NCBI GenBank assembly: GCA_965145485.1
Contig: CBCTCU010000005.1
Location: forward strand, 1-64,000
Direction: 5' to 3'
Length of the DNA stretch: 64,000 bases
Source: CABQCM01 sp965145485
GTDB taxonomy: Bacteria > Bacillota > Clostridia > Oscillospirales > Acutalibacteraceae
Part shown: positions 16,544 to 25,490 of the stretch, one piece after another
How the letters are laid out: each line of letters opens with the position of its first letter
Numbering within the stretch: position 1 is the stretch's first letter
Notes under the pieces: model-generated
Told to the model about the DNA's origin: nothing
Seen by the model: only the letters and a program-made list of their open reading frames with translations
The model's database searches: none
Program-made: the position numbers and the translations under genes

Positions 16544-16966
16544 TCATATCAGCAGGCCGCACACAATACCGAGAAGCACCCCGGCCGCGACCTCCACCGG
16601 CGTGTGCCCTAAAATGATGCGCAGGCGATCCTGATTGATCTTATGGGTCTCGTCAAACTCATCCAGCAGTTGATTAATCCGGATTGCTTGAAGGCCAACC
16701 GATTTTCGAACATTGGCCGCGTCGTACATGATGACAAAGGAAAATACCGCGCATATGGCGAAAGGGACCGACGTAAAGCCCTCCAGCAAGCCCACCCGGG
16801 TCGATAGGGCCACAACCAGCGCGGTGTGAGAGCTGGGCATACCGCCCGAGGTCGCCATGGTGGCCAGGCGCAGCTTTTTTGTTTTAACGCAGGCGATGAC
16901 CGTCTTGATCCCCTGCGCGAGAAACCAGGCCACAACGGCCGCAATCAGTGCTTCCAAAATCAACAA
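16544..16966 (-). CDS. Divergent PAP2 (DUF212) family membrane protein
   Basis: A 140-residue protein of the acid phosphatase/vanadium-haloperoxidase-related DUF212 family (B. subtilis YuiD type). Conserved motifs are SGGMPSSHTALVVAL (about 41-55) and LGHTPVEVAAGVLLG near the end, with hydrophobic helices at both termini. The SGGMPSSH and GHTP(V/I)EV pieces correspond to the phosphatase signature, suggesting a membrane phospholipid or polyprenyl-phosphate phosphatase; no activity is established for the family. It lies between DUF2207 and lemA on the same strand. Confidence 0.9.
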   Translation of the reverse strand: MLILEALIAAVVAWFLAQGIKTVIACVKTKKLRLATMATSGGMPSSHTALVVALSTRVGLLEGFTSVPFAICAVFSFVIMYDAANVRKSVGLQAIRINQLLDEFDETHKINQDRLRIILGHTPVEVAAGVLLGIVCGLLI

Positions 16967-17029
16967 CCATACCCTTTCTCATAACGCATGCAGCCGGGGC
17001 ACAGCCCCGCTGGCAGACCGAGGCAAGCC

Positions 17030-18880
17030 CTAAAACCGGCCGCTGCCTCCCCCGCCGCCGAAACCGCCGCCGCCACCGCCGGAAAAGCCTCCTCCGCTTC
17101 CCCTCGCGCTGGCCGATACGGTCGAGCGCGAGGCGGTCACCGTATGGGCGATGCTGTCCCCCACCGCCGAGGATACCATCTCGGCCATGGCAAAATGGCG
17201 CACCAGCATGTGGGTAACAAGGATATCGCCGGCCGAAATACGGGACGGATCGCTCAGGGCGGGTATATTCACCTTCAACTGGCGAATGACCGTCTTTGCA
17301 ACCCCCAGGGTAACGGCATACACCAGGTAGTGTTCCCAAATGGCAAGGGACTGCTGCGACGCCTCTTTCATGTTACTGAAATCGACCAGGTATTTTCGGA
17401 AGGCCATCCATTCATGGTACTTCTGCCTTCCATACCGCGAGCGCCGCTTGATACATAAGGGATAAACGATCAGCGGCAGGGCCGCGAGCAGGAGCAGGGG
17501 CTTCCCGCCGACCCATTCGATCCGGCCGGAGGAATTCCAAAACAGCGAGATCACCCCGACCGCCAACAGGCCGATGCCCAGAAAGATCGAGGCCAGTTTC
17601 AAGCCCTTGACCCCGTCGTCAAAATAATCCCGCCCGGCGGTAGCCCCCAGTACCTGGGACTGCCAAGCCTTATAATGATCCAGAAAGCTCTGCGCCGACG
17701 ATGATGATTTGCTCAATGCCTTGAGATCGCCCATAAACAGCGCGACCCCATTGCCGCACTCGCCCAACAGCCAGTCAAGAAGGTATCGCTCGTGCTGGGC
17801 CAAATCCTGCCGCGGCTTATCGGTAGCGGTGATCACCAGCTCGCCCTTGCCGCACTTGCGCTCAAGCCCGTAACGGGCTACGTAAGCCGCGGCCTCCTCA
17901 ATGATCAGGTATTCCCGACGGGCCAGATCCATCAGCGTCGCGGTGATGTCGTCGGGCGTAAGCTTTTTATAGCGGATGAGCACCGCCGCTTCGGCCGGGG
18001 GATAGGGCTCGGGCAGCTCGCGGTAGTACTCGTGCCGGCTGGACAAAGGATATTCCCTGTCGTATTGGAAGTACAACACGACCAGCACCGCCACAGCCCC
18101 CGCCAATGCGGCAACACCGGCTACCCAGCTAATCGTCCGGAACATCCGGTCTCGCTGGTCGGCCTGGACGTAGGCCTCCTCCTCCTCGAGCACGGTTTGC
18201 AGCCGCTCAATAGGCTGCACCGCCGCTTCGGACAGGCTATCGGAAGAAAACAGCGCCCGGATTTCCACCATTTCATGGGCATAAACATTGTTTACTTCAA
18301 AAGAAAAATGATTCTCATCAACGATTTGAGCCGTACCCTCGGCGGGCGAATGCCCCCAGACGCGGTTGGCCTCTATCGCCGACCCCTCGGCAGGGGTTTC
18401 CACCGATATGGACAGGCTCTGTATCGGAAAATCGTAGCCGGAGGGGATGACCTGCCAGTACAGCTCGGCCGTATCGGTATACCGCTGGGCAGCGTCATCG
18501 ATGCCGTAGGTGATGCGGAAGGTAGGCGTTTCGCCTCCCGTGGTGGGATAATAAACCTTCAGCCGGCTTCCCTCCAGGGTGTATACCCCCCGCTCCCCAT
18601 TGGAGGCGGAGGAACGCCGGGTATATGCCACCCAGTCCTCCCCGTCGGCCTCCTCCACCGATAGCGTGCCGTCAAGCGTAAAGTCAAAATCGATGTAAAA
18701 GCCGTTTCCCTCGGTCTCAAAGCGGTACTGGGCAGTCTGCTCGACCAGCATGTCGCCGTCCTTTGCCACGACCGCATCCACCCACATATGCAGGATAGCG
18801 TCCTCCCCCTCGGCGAGCGCGGGGAAACAGCAGCAGGCGGCCAGCGTCAGAATCGCAACGATAGAAAGCAATCTTTTCAC
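17030..18880 (-). CDS. DUF2207 domain membrane protein
   Basis: A 616-residue membrane protein. GTG at 18880 follows GGGAGG by 7 bp and starts directly at a signal sequence (VKRLLSIVAILTLAACCCF). An extracytoplasmic beta-rich DUF2207 domain (about 25-230) follows, then a membrane helix (WVAGVAALAGAVAVLVVLYF), a cytoplasmic domain (YKKLTPDDITATLMDLARR), two further helices (about 455-500), and a Gly/Ser-rich tail ending GGGGSGRF. That tail is a hallmark of this family. The function is unknown; association with LemA is widespread and kept here. Confidence 0.9.
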   Translation of the reverse strand: MKRLLSIVAILTLAACCCFPALAEGEDAILHMWVDAVVAKDGDMLVEQTAQYRFETEGNGFYIDFDFTLDGTLSVEEADGEDWVAYTRRSSASNGERGVYTLEGSRLKVYYPTTGGETPTFRITYGIDDAAQRYTDTAELYWQVIPSGYDFPIQSLSISVETPAEGSAIEANRVWGHSPAEGTAQIVDENHFSFEVNNVYAHEMVEIRALFSSDSLSEAAVQPIERLQTVLEEEEAYVQADQRDRMFRTISWVAGVAALAGAVAVLVVLYFQYDREYPLSSRHEYYRELPEPYPPAEAAVLIRYKKLTPDDITATLMDLARREYLIIEEAAAYVARYGLERKCGKGELVITATDKPRQDLAQHERYLLDWLLGECGNGVALFMGDLKALSKSSSSAQSFLDHYKAWQSQVLGATAGRDYFDDGVKGLKLASIFLGIGLLAVGVISLFWNSSGRIEWVGGKPLLLLAALPLIVYPLCIKRRSRYGRQKYHEWMAFRKYLVDFSNMKEASQQSLAIWEHYLVYAVTLGVAKTVIRQLKVNIPALSDPSRISAGDILVTHMLVRHFAMAEMVSSAVGDSIAHTVTASRSTVSASARGSGGGFSGGGGGGFGGGGGSGRF

Positions 18881-18929
18881 CCGAAAGACCTCCCGATTCC
18901 GGTTTGTGGACTGGCCCGCCCGCATGTCG

Positions 18930-19520
18930 CTACTCGTAGCTGCGGACGCTGGCGATCACCCGCCCTAATATTTCGCAATGATCGGTATAAATTGGCTCAA
19001 AAGCGTCGTTCTCCGGCTGCAGACGCACATGGCCCTCCTCCATAAAAAAGCGCTTGACCGTGGCCTCGTCGTCGATAAGCGCAACCACAATCTGGCGGTT
19101 TTCGGCCACGGAGCACTGCTCGGCGATGACAAGGTCGCCGTCCAAAATGCCGGCGTTTTTCATGCTTTCCCCCGACACCCGAAGGGCGAACAGGGTGCGC
19201 CCGGGGCGGCTGGAGGAATAGGGGATATAGCCCTCGATCTGCTCGACCGCCAAAATGGGCAGCCCGGCCGTCACCTTGCCGACGATGGGCACCGGCTCGG
19301 AATGGAGGCCGCGCAGCCGGATACCGCGCGAACGGCCGCTGTCGCGATCGATGTAGCCCATTTCTTCCAGCTCAGCCAGCTTGGTGTGCACGCAGGAGGT
19401 GGATTTAATGCCGGTGGCAGCGCAAATTTCCCGGATACTGGGCGGGACGCCGTCGCGGGCCCGTGTCCGCAGGAATCCGAGCACTTTTTCCTGATTTTTG
19501 CTAAGCGGACGCTCCGTCAT
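18930..19520 (-). CDS. lexA: LexA SOS repressor
   Basis: A 196-residue repressor-protease. The N-terminal winged helix (about 1-70) contains the recognition region SIREICAATGIKSTSCVHTK. The C-terminal S24 peptidase domain has the self-cleavage bond Ala85-Gly86 (VTAGLP), catalytic Ser119 in SGESM and Lys156 in ATVKRF, so cleavage on RecA activation should work. The ATG at 19520 was chosen as the start of the conserved domain; a TTG start 30 bp upstream is possible. A sigma-A promoter lies about 90 bp upstream. No clear LexA box could be picked out by eye. RarA, another genome-maintenance gene, is next upstream. Confidence 0.95.
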   Translation of the reverse strand: MTERPLSKNQEKVLGFLRTRARDGVPPSIREICAATGIKSTSCVHTKLAELEEMGYIDRDSGRSRGIRLRGLHSEPVPIVGKVTAGLPILAVEQIEGYIPYSSSRPGRTLFALRVSGESMKNAGILDGDLVIAEQCSVAENRQIVVALIDDEATVKRFFMEEGHVRLQPENDAFEPIYTDHCEILGRVIASVRSYE

Positions 19521-19608
19521 GGTCTTCACAATCCTTTTCGCATGAGGCAAGGGTTAAGGGGCTAACCAGCAGCGCCCGGCGATCAACAGCAGGGCGTTGC
19601 TTTCTTTT

Positions 19609-19637
19609 ATTTTAACCGTCCACAGGCGTTGCGTCAA
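19609..19637 (-). promoter_or_regulatory. lexA promoter
   Basis: Leftward, TTGACG (19632-19637), a 17-bp spacer and TAAAAT (19609-19614), about 90 bp before the lexA start. Confidence 0.65.
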
Positions 19638-20245
19638 CCCTAATTTGCACTGCTTTCCCTCTTTCGACGGGAAATAGTGCTCGGTTTATTCGGATATTTT
19701 ACAGTTGGAACAAACCGGTGAAATATGGAGCGCCTTATCCCGTCTTACTTTCAGGGAATGGGGAACAGACAAGCCTCATGGCTTTACACATGTCGATATA
19801 TTGCACCATCCCGCATCCGGGATGGCCATGGCCGAGATATCAATAGTATCCGGCGGAAAATGGTATAATGCCTGCCAGCCGCGCTGAAAAAACAATCAAA
19901 CGGCTCGTTGCCCTTCCTGCGTGATGCGCCCAATAGCCGCCACCGCCGTGCACCATCGGCTGAATACAGCTCGACCGGCCGTGGGCATGCAGGCGGCGCT
20001 TTTCCCCGTGATCCCCAGCCGGTGCATAACATCCCCATCTCGCATGCCTGGCCTTACAAAAAACGAGCCCCTTCCTAACCGGCCGCGGTGGATATCACCG
20101 CAAACGCCGGCTGAAATAAGCTCGTTAAAACCAGGACAATGGCAACACTCCGCGCTCCCAAGCCCGGCCCAAAGCAGCGCTCGTCCGGACCGCATTAGTT
20201 TGCGCCGGCAGCACGGGCAGCAGGCGTCTGGCCATGCGCTGTGTT
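19638..20245. other. 600-bp gap without a recognised gene
   Basis: GC-rich sequence between rarA and the lexA promoter. Open frames on both strands lack ribosome-binding sites and motifs. The terminator of rarA, if intrinsic, was not identified. Confidence 0.45.
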
Positions 20246-21517
20246 TTAGCCATTCTCCCCCTTGATTTTATCCCAATACGCTTTATAGGCCTGCTCGTTT
20301 TTATTATCGCCAAACTGGTAGTAGCGCCGGCCGCGCAGCGCGTCGGGCAAATACTGCTGATTGAGCCAGTGACCAGGAAAGTCGTGCGGGTACTGGTAAA
20401 ACTGCCCCTTTTTGGCATTGTCCTCCCCGTCAAAATGCTTGTTTTGAAGCTGGCGGGGGATCGGGCCGCTGCGCCCGGCACGCAGGTCTGCCATGGCCTG
20501 GTCGATGCCAAGATAGGCCGCGTTGGATTTTGGCGCAATGGAGACCAACACCACCGCGTCGGCCAGGGGAATTCTGGCCTCCGGCAGGCCGACCTGCATG
20601 GCTGCGTCGACGCAGGCCTTGACAATCGGGATAATTTGCGGATAAGCCAGCCCGACGTCTTCGCAGGCGCAGACCATCAGCCTCCGGCAGGCCGAAGGAA
20701 GGTCGTCGGCCATCAGGATACGGGCAAGATAATGCAGCGCGGCGTCCGGATCGGAACCGCGCATGGACTTCTGAAAGGCCGAAAGGCAGTCATAATGCTC
20801 ATCCCCCTCCCGGTCGTACCGCATCGCGCTGCGCTGCGATAGCTGCCGGGCCTGCTCGAGGGATACGCGTACTTCCCCCTCCCCGACATCGGCCGAAAGC
20901 ACGCACAGCTCCACCGCATTGACGGCCTTGCGCACATCCCCGCCGCAGGACTGGGCAATGTGCTCGACCACCCCGTTCTCCAGATGGATGCGTTCCCCCC
21001 GCTCCTGCTCCAAAAAGGAAAAGGCCCTGCGAACCGCCGGCTGGATTTCCTGCGCGGTGACCTGCTTAAATTCAAAAACGGTCGCCCGGCTGAGCAAAGC
21101 GTTGTAAATGTAAAAGTAGGGGTTCTCGGTGGTCGAAGCAATGAGGGTAATATTGCCGTTTTCCATGTGCTCGAGCAGGGACTGCTGCTGCTTTTTGTTA
21201 AAATACTGGATCTCATCCAGATATAGCAAAATCCCGTTGGGCGCGGCCAGGGTGTCAACCTCGCCAACCACATCGCGGATATCGCTCAGACCGGCCGTGG
21301 TGCAGTTTAGTTTATGCAACCGCCGTCTGGTCTGGCTGGCAATGATCCCCGCCAGCGTTGTCTTGCCCACACCGGAAGGGCCGTAAAAAATCAGATTGGG
21401 GATTTCTCCCGACTCGATGATACGGCGCAGCACCTTGCCCGGAGCAAGCAGATGCTGTTGCCCCACCATCTCGTCGAGCGTTGTGGGCCTGAGCCGGTCG
21501 GCCAAAGGCGCATGCAT
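20246..21517 (-). CDS. rarA: Replication-associated recombination protein A (MgsA/RarA AAA+ ATPase)
   Basis: A 423-residue AAA+ ATPase acting at stalled replication forks. Motifs are Walker A YGPSGVGKTT (about 45-54), Walker B LLYLDEIQYFN, sensor 1 TLIASTTENPYF, arginine finger region ALLSRATVFEF, and the C-terminal family-specific domain (MRGSDPDAALHYLARIL; ACEDVGLA). The C-terminus carries the conserved YQYPHDFPGHWLNQQYLPD. Length and domain order match RarA of other bacteria. The ATG follows GAAAGGAGGGG. It is not in an obvious operon. Confidence 0.95.
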   Translation of the reverse strand: MHAPLADRLRPTTLDEMVGQQHLLAPGKVLRRIIESGEIPNLIFYGPSGVGKTTLAGIIASQTRRRLHKLNCTTAGLSDIRDVVGEVDTLAAPNGILLYLDEIQYFNKKQQQSLLEHMENGNITLIASTTENPYFYIYNALLSRATVFEFKQVTAQEIQPAVRRAFSFLEQERGERIHLENGVVEHIAQSCGGDVRKAVNAVELCVLSADVGEGEVRVSLEQARQLSQRSAMRYDREGDEHYDCLSAFQKSMRGSDPDAALHYLARILMADDLPSACRRLMVCACEDVGLAYPQIIPIVKACVDAAMQVGLPEARIPLADAVVLVSIAPKSNAAYLGIDQAMADLRAGRSGPIPRQLQNKHFDGEDNAKKGQFYQYPHDFPGHWLNQQYLPDALRGRRYYQFGDNKNEQAYKAYWDKIKGENG

Positions 21518-22281
21518 GTCCTTCCCCTCCTTTCAAAGGCCAACGCGGGCCGCATTGCTGCGGCCCCAGATCGTTCATACTGTACAAAGCTCCCATACCA
21601 GCCAGCCTTCCATCGCACCGGCATCCGGCGCCGCACAAACCACAAGGGCCAGCACTCCCGATGCCGCCGCTGCTGTGGCTGCCGACAGCCGTATGCCATC
21701 GTCTTGCGGACATGGCAATTCGGTCCGCACGCCGGTGACCAAAGCCATCGGTTATCGGCGCTTTGTGCACGCTGGCAAGGCTACATCGTAGGCCCTGCCG
21801 CCTTAGAGCTTTGGAATGCCTCTTCAATTACACAAGCAGATTGTGCGAACAGAGCATGCTTTCTTCCATATCGGCGACTTCGGCGACGCAGCGCCCATCA
21901 GTGCCGGTATCCGCCTCGCCAGCCATCGGGGCCGCCGAATCCACCCACTGGCATGGTGGTGAATTGGCGCTCCGTTGCCTTCCAGCAAAACCGCACCAGG
22001 TCACAAGTCATGCCCCTTTGGAATGCCCCCGCGGTTACACGGGCGGATTGCTCGTACAGAGGATGCTCTGGCGAGATCAACCATTCCGGCGATGCCGTCC
22101 GTGTTTTTTGCAAGATAGCCCCATCCATATAGGTCGCCCGATCCTCCCACCAGTCGGCAAGAGTCATGTTTCATCCGCGTTTTCATGCGTCCCGAAAAAG
22201 ACAAATCATGGCCTTCGCGAAAATACGCCCGCCAGTGCACACCAATTTCGCTGTGGGGAGCGCCAAATCTACGCAGCCGGA
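21518..22281. other. 760-bp gap holding a diverged repeat pair
   Basis: No gene is supported. Two related segments of about 50 bp (21810-21860 and 22017-22067), both starting TTTGGAATGCC, lie 207 bp apart. The rest is GC-rich sequence without features recognised. Confidence 0.5.
21810..22067 (+). repeat. Diverged direct repeat pair
   Basis: Copy 1 at 21810-21860 and copy 2 at 22017-22067 both begin TTTGGAATGCC and share the order ...TTACAC..G..GATTG..CG.ACAGAG.ATGCT. They differ at roughly one position in four. Neither copy is in a gene. Confidence 0.6.
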
Positions 22282-23532
22282 TTACTCATAAAGCGGATAT
22301 TTTTTGCAGATTGCACTCACACGGCGGCGCAATTCCTCCGCGCGCGCGTCAAAATCGGTGATCGCCAGCGAGATAATCTCGCCCACCTCGGTCATGTCCT
22401 CCTCATTCAGGCCACGAGAAGTAGCCGCCGGCGTACCCAGGCGGACGCCGCTGGTGACAAAGGGCTTTTCGGGATCGTTAGGGATAGAATTTTTGTTTGC
22501 CGTAATATAAACCTCATCCAGACGGCGCTCAAGCTCCTTACCGGTCACGCCGGTGCCGCGCAGATCAAGCAGCATCAGATGGTTGTCGGTGCCGGAGGAT
22601 ACCAGCTTGCAGCCGTGGTCGAGCAGGGATTTTGCCAGCGCCTGTGCGTTGTTGACAATGCGCTGCTGGTATTCCTTAAACTCTGGCCGGAGCGCCTCGC
22701 CGAAGCAGACCGCCTTGGCGGCGATGGTATGCATCAACGGGCCGCCCTGCGTACCCGGAAAGATTGCCTTGTCGATGACCTTTTGCAGCTCCTCTTTGCA
22801 AAGGATCATGCCGCCGCGCGGGCCGCGCAGGGTTTTATGGGTGGTGGTGGTGACCACATCGGCATATTCGACCGGATTGGGATGCAACCCGGCGGCGATC
22901 AGACCGGCAATATGGGCCATATCCACCATGAAGTAAGCGCCAACCTCCTTAGCTACCGCGGCAATTTTATCGAAATGAATGACACGGCAATAGGCCGACG
23001 CTCCGGCGACGATCAGCTTGGGCTTGCACTCCAAAGCGGTTTGGCGCAGCTGATCGTAATCAATATATCCGTCGTCATTGACCCCGTATGGCACAAAATG
23101 GTATAGTATCCCCGACATATTGACCGGCGAGCCGTGGGTCAGATGGCCGCCATGCGCCAGGTTCATACCCAGTACCGTGTCGCCAGGTTGAAGCAGAGCG
23201 GCATAAACCGCCATGTTGGCCTGCGCGCCCGAGTGTGGCTGTACATTGGCGTGGTCGGCGCCAAACAGCTTCTTGGCCCGATCGCGTGCGATATTTTCCA
23301 CCACGTCAACGCACTGGCATCCGCCGTAATACCGCTTTCCAGGGTATCCCTCGGCATATTTGTTGGTCAGCACCGACCCCATCGCCGCCATCACGGCGGG
23401 AGAGACAAAATTCTCCGACGCGATCAATTCGATATTGCGCTGCTGTCGATGCAACTCATCCCTCATCGCCGCCCCAACTTCCGGGTCACGCTGTTCAACA
23501 AAACCAATGGTGTCCATCATATCCTGATACAT
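22282..23532 (-). CDS. glyA: Serine hydroxymethyltransferase
   Basis: The 416-residue PLP enzyme converts serine and tetrahydrofolate to glycine and methylene-THF, feeding one-carbon metabolism. Motifs are ELIASENFVSPAVMAAMGS, YAEGYPGKRYYGGC, NVQPHSGAQANMAVY, and the PLP-lysine segment TTTTHKTLRGPRGG. Full family length. A good promoter lies just upstream with an 18-bp palindrome across its -35 box, so repression there is plausible. It is monocistronic as far as can be seen. Confidence 0.97.
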   Translation of the reverse strand: MYQDMMDTIGFVEQRDPEVGAAMRDELHRQQRNIELIASENFVSPAVMAAMGSVLTNKYAEGYPGKRYYGGCQCVDVVENIARDRAKKLFGADHANVQPHSGAQANMAVYAALLQPGDTVLGMNLAHGGHLTHGSPVNMSGILYHFVPYGVNDDGYIDYDQLRQTALECKPKLIVAGASAYCRVIHFDKIAAVAKEVGAYFMVDMAHIAGLIAAGLHPNPVEYADVVTTTTHKTLRGPRGGMILCKEELQKVIDKAIFPGTQGGPLMHTIAAKAVCFGEALRPEFKEYQQRIVNNAQALAKSLLDHGCKLVSSGTDNHLMLLDLRGTGVTGKELERRLDEVYITANKNSIPNDPEKPFVTSGVRLGTPAATSRGLNEEDMTEVGEIISLAITDFDARAEELRRRVSAICKKYPLYE

Positions 23533-23609
23533 TTCCCGACTCCTCCTCAGCCTTCTGCAAAGATAAATGCAGCCCGGCCACGGCCGCCGTAGGCTGCCAA
23601 TATGAATTT

Positions 23610-23647
23610 ATTATACACGACCCGCCTGAGAAAAGCAATTGCTTTTC
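23610..23647 (-). promoter_or_regulatory. glyA promoter with overlapping palindrome
   Basis: Leftward, TTGCTT (23633-23638), a 17-bp spacer and TATAAT (23610-23615). The perfect 18-bp palindrome GAAAAGCAATTGCTTTTC (23630-23647) covers the -35 box, a typical repressor position. Confidence 0.75.
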
Positions 23648-24039
23648 ATCGATTGCCCGGCCTTGCGCCCCGTTGATTCGCCTTGTCACCGGATCATGCA
23701 ATACGGAGGGCTCCTATCCCTTCGTCAAATGACGGCGAGGCGCCCCAACATCATGCCGTGGAGTATTCGTATGCAGCTTGTTAAGCGATAGGTGATCTCG
23801 CATTGCGGTGGAAAAGCACATTGTTTCAGTCCAATGCAAATCGAACGATGGGCTGGCGCAATTTTCAGGGACACAGGGAAGAGATTGTCGGCCTTTTTTA
23901 AAGCGTGTCGGCCAGGGCTTATATGGAGCTTGATGCATGCAGCAAAGCCGTCTTTATGGCGGCGTTTTCGCTCGCTTTGCTTCACAATGGTTTTAAAATG
24001 GTTAAGAGCTTCTGCGCACCAGGGCCGGCGGTATTCACA
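23648..24039. other. 390-bp gap without a recognised gene
   Basis: Lies between the glyA promoter and the terminator of the cohesin gene. No ribosome-binding site or motif supports any open frame. Confidence 0.45.
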
Positions 24040-24075
24040 AACAAAAACCCGCTGACCTCATAAGAGATCAGCGGG
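24040..24075 (-). terminator. Terminator after the cohesin gene
   Basis: CCCGCTGA (24048-24055) pairs with TCAGCGGG (24068-24075), extended inward with one mismatch. Read leftward it is followed by TTTTTGTTTG, a strong intrinsic terminator 38 bp after the stop. Confidence 0.85.
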
Positions 24076-24113
24076 CGTTTGCATCAAAGGTTTTGTGCCG
24101 TTACCGGCTCAAA

Positions 24114-24833
24114 TTAGGCCTTTTTCTTGCCAGCTACGAAAGCAGCAGCAGCAGCGGCAGCTACGATAGCAGCGAAGACAGCCACACCAGCGTCACCGGT
24201 CTTGGGGTTGTTGGTGGAGGTGGAAGGAGTGGTGGTGCTGGGGGTGGTGGAAGGAACAGTCGACTCAACCGAAGTGGTGGAATCGGTGGAAGCAGTGGAG
24301 TTGGGGTCAGTACCAACGGTTACAACGATCGGATCGGAGACAGTGACCTCAACAGGATCGGTCGTAGAATCGGTTTCACTGCGAGCGCAAACGACATCCT
24401 CAACACGCAGGGTGATCTCATACGTGTCGCCCTCAGCAGCATCCTCGGGAACCGTAAAGTTCACGGTGAACAGGCTGGGATCCTCGATGCCATAAGAGCT
24501 GCTGGGATAAGTGAAAGCCATAGCATACTTAATGCCAACAACTTCCTCGTTGTTCAGAACGTTGGCAGCGCCGGAAGCACGGCCACCGGTACCGGTCGCA
24601 ACAATGTCGCGGATCGGGCTAACAGTAAGAGCTTCCGTGTCATACTCCACATAGATGTTACCAGAGCTCATCGCACCCTCGGTCAGGCTAACCGTCGCCA
24701 CAAAGCTCTCACCGGGCTGGACATACAGTGTATCCGCAGTCAGAGTATACGTGGCGGGATCGACGGCCAACGCAGGGATAGCGAAGCATGCAAGCATGGC
24801 AACGCTCAGGACAATAGCGAGTACCTTTTTCAT
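24114..24833 (-). CDS. Cell-wall-anchored single-cohesin protein (anchoring scaffoldin candidate)
   Basis: A 239-residue surface protein. Signal peptide 1-23 (MKKVLAIVLSVAMLACFAIPALA). Residues about 26-170 have the cohesin pattern: strand-rich start TLTADTLYVQPGESFVATVS, NIYVEYDTEALTV, ANVLNNEEVVGIKYAMAF, SLFTVNFTVPEDAAEGDTYEI and LRVEDVV. A Ser/Thr/Pro linker (about 175-208) leads to the sorting signal NPKTGD (209-214), a hydrophobic segment and KKKA. With one cohesin and a wall anchor it resembles ScaE-type anchoring proteins of Ruminococcus and should hold a dockerin partner on the surface. The cohesin call is by pattern, not by alignment. It has its own consensus promoter and terminator. 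Confidence 0.8.
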   Translation of the reverse strand: MKKVLAIVLSVAMLACFAIPALAVDPATYTLTADTLYVQPGESFVATVSLTEGAMSSGNIYVEYDTEALTVSPIRDIVATGTGGRASGAANVLNNEEVVGIKYAMAFTYPSSSYGIEDPSLFTVNFTVPEDAAEGDTYEITLRVEDVVCARSETDSTTDPVEVTVSDPIVVTVGTDPNSTASTDSTTSVESTVPSTTPSTTTPSTSTNNPKTGDAGVAVFAAIVAAAAAAAFVAGKKKA

Positions 24834-24877
24834 TTGAGAACCATCCTTTTCATAATAATTTGGAACTACTACAGCGT

Positions 24878-24906
24878 ATTATAAACGACCGTTTCGGGAA
24901 TGTCAA
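24878..24906 (-). promoter_or_regulatory. Consensus promoter of the cohesin gene
   Basis: Leftward, TTGACA (24901-24906), exactly 17 bp, then TATAAT (24878-24883). Both hexamers match consensus, predicting strong constitutive expression. The ribosome-binding site AAGGATGG precedes the ATG. Confidence 0.9.
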
Positions 24907-25173
24907 GCCCCGTTTCTAATTTTTTGCACAAATAACGCATTCATCCCCTGATAGATTGTGTAAAATTTGCTTTTTTCACCAACCTATTGAAAAAAACACG
25001 TTATCCGGCAAGCATTCAGCCGCTCAAACCCGCTTACGATACGCTGCGCCGCAAGCGGAAAACCACGACCGGAACCCACCCGGAACGAAACCGGAACGAG
25101 TCAAAAACGGGACCCGTGGGAACACCCCCGCACGGTATGTACCGGAACGAGAGGGGAACCCCGCGCTCTTCGA

Positions 25174-25341
25174 TTACTCGGAGATCGCGTCAACAGGACA
25201 CACGGTTGCACAAACGCCGCACGAAATGCATTTCTCCGCATCGATGACGTATCTGTCCTCTCCCTCGGAGATGGCGTCGTTCGGGCAATTGCCGGCACAG
25301 GAACCGCAGCTGATGCACTGGTCCGAAATCACATAAGCCAT
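25174..25341 (-). CDS. 2[4Fe-4S] ferredoxin (55 aa)
   Basis: A small clostridial-type electron carrier. Two CxxCxxCxxxCP motifs are visible: CISCGSCAGNCP (from residue 9) and CISCGVCATVCP (from residue 38), each followed by xDAIS. Length is the usual 55 residues. The ATG at 25341 follows AAGGAGGT. It would serve as low-potential electron carrier for pyruvate:ferredoxin oxidoreductase, hydrogenase and similar enzymes. It has its own promoter. Downstream, several CGTTCCGG-like short repeats (25060-25150) have no known meaning. Confidence 0.96.
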   Translation of the reverse strand: MAYVISDQCISCGSCAGNCPNDAISEGEDRYVIDAEKCISCGVCATVCPVDAISE

Positions 25342-25377
25342 GCTACCTTGCACCTCCTTTTGTGCTGTTGTGAGTTC

Positions 25378-25405
25378 ATTGTATCATAATTTTTTTAAAA
25401 TGCAA
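25378..25405 (-). promoter_or_regulatory. Ferredoxin promoter
   Basis: Leftward, TTGCAT (25400-25405), 16 bp of AT-rich spacer and TACAAT (25378-25383), followed by the AGGAGGT site of the ferredoxin gene. Confidence 0.7.
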
Positions 25406-25490
25406 CAGAAAAAGACGAAAAAGCTTTTCCAATTCATGAAAAAGATTTGGAAAATTGGGGTTGGTTTTCAAAAGACCACAAGATATGGCA

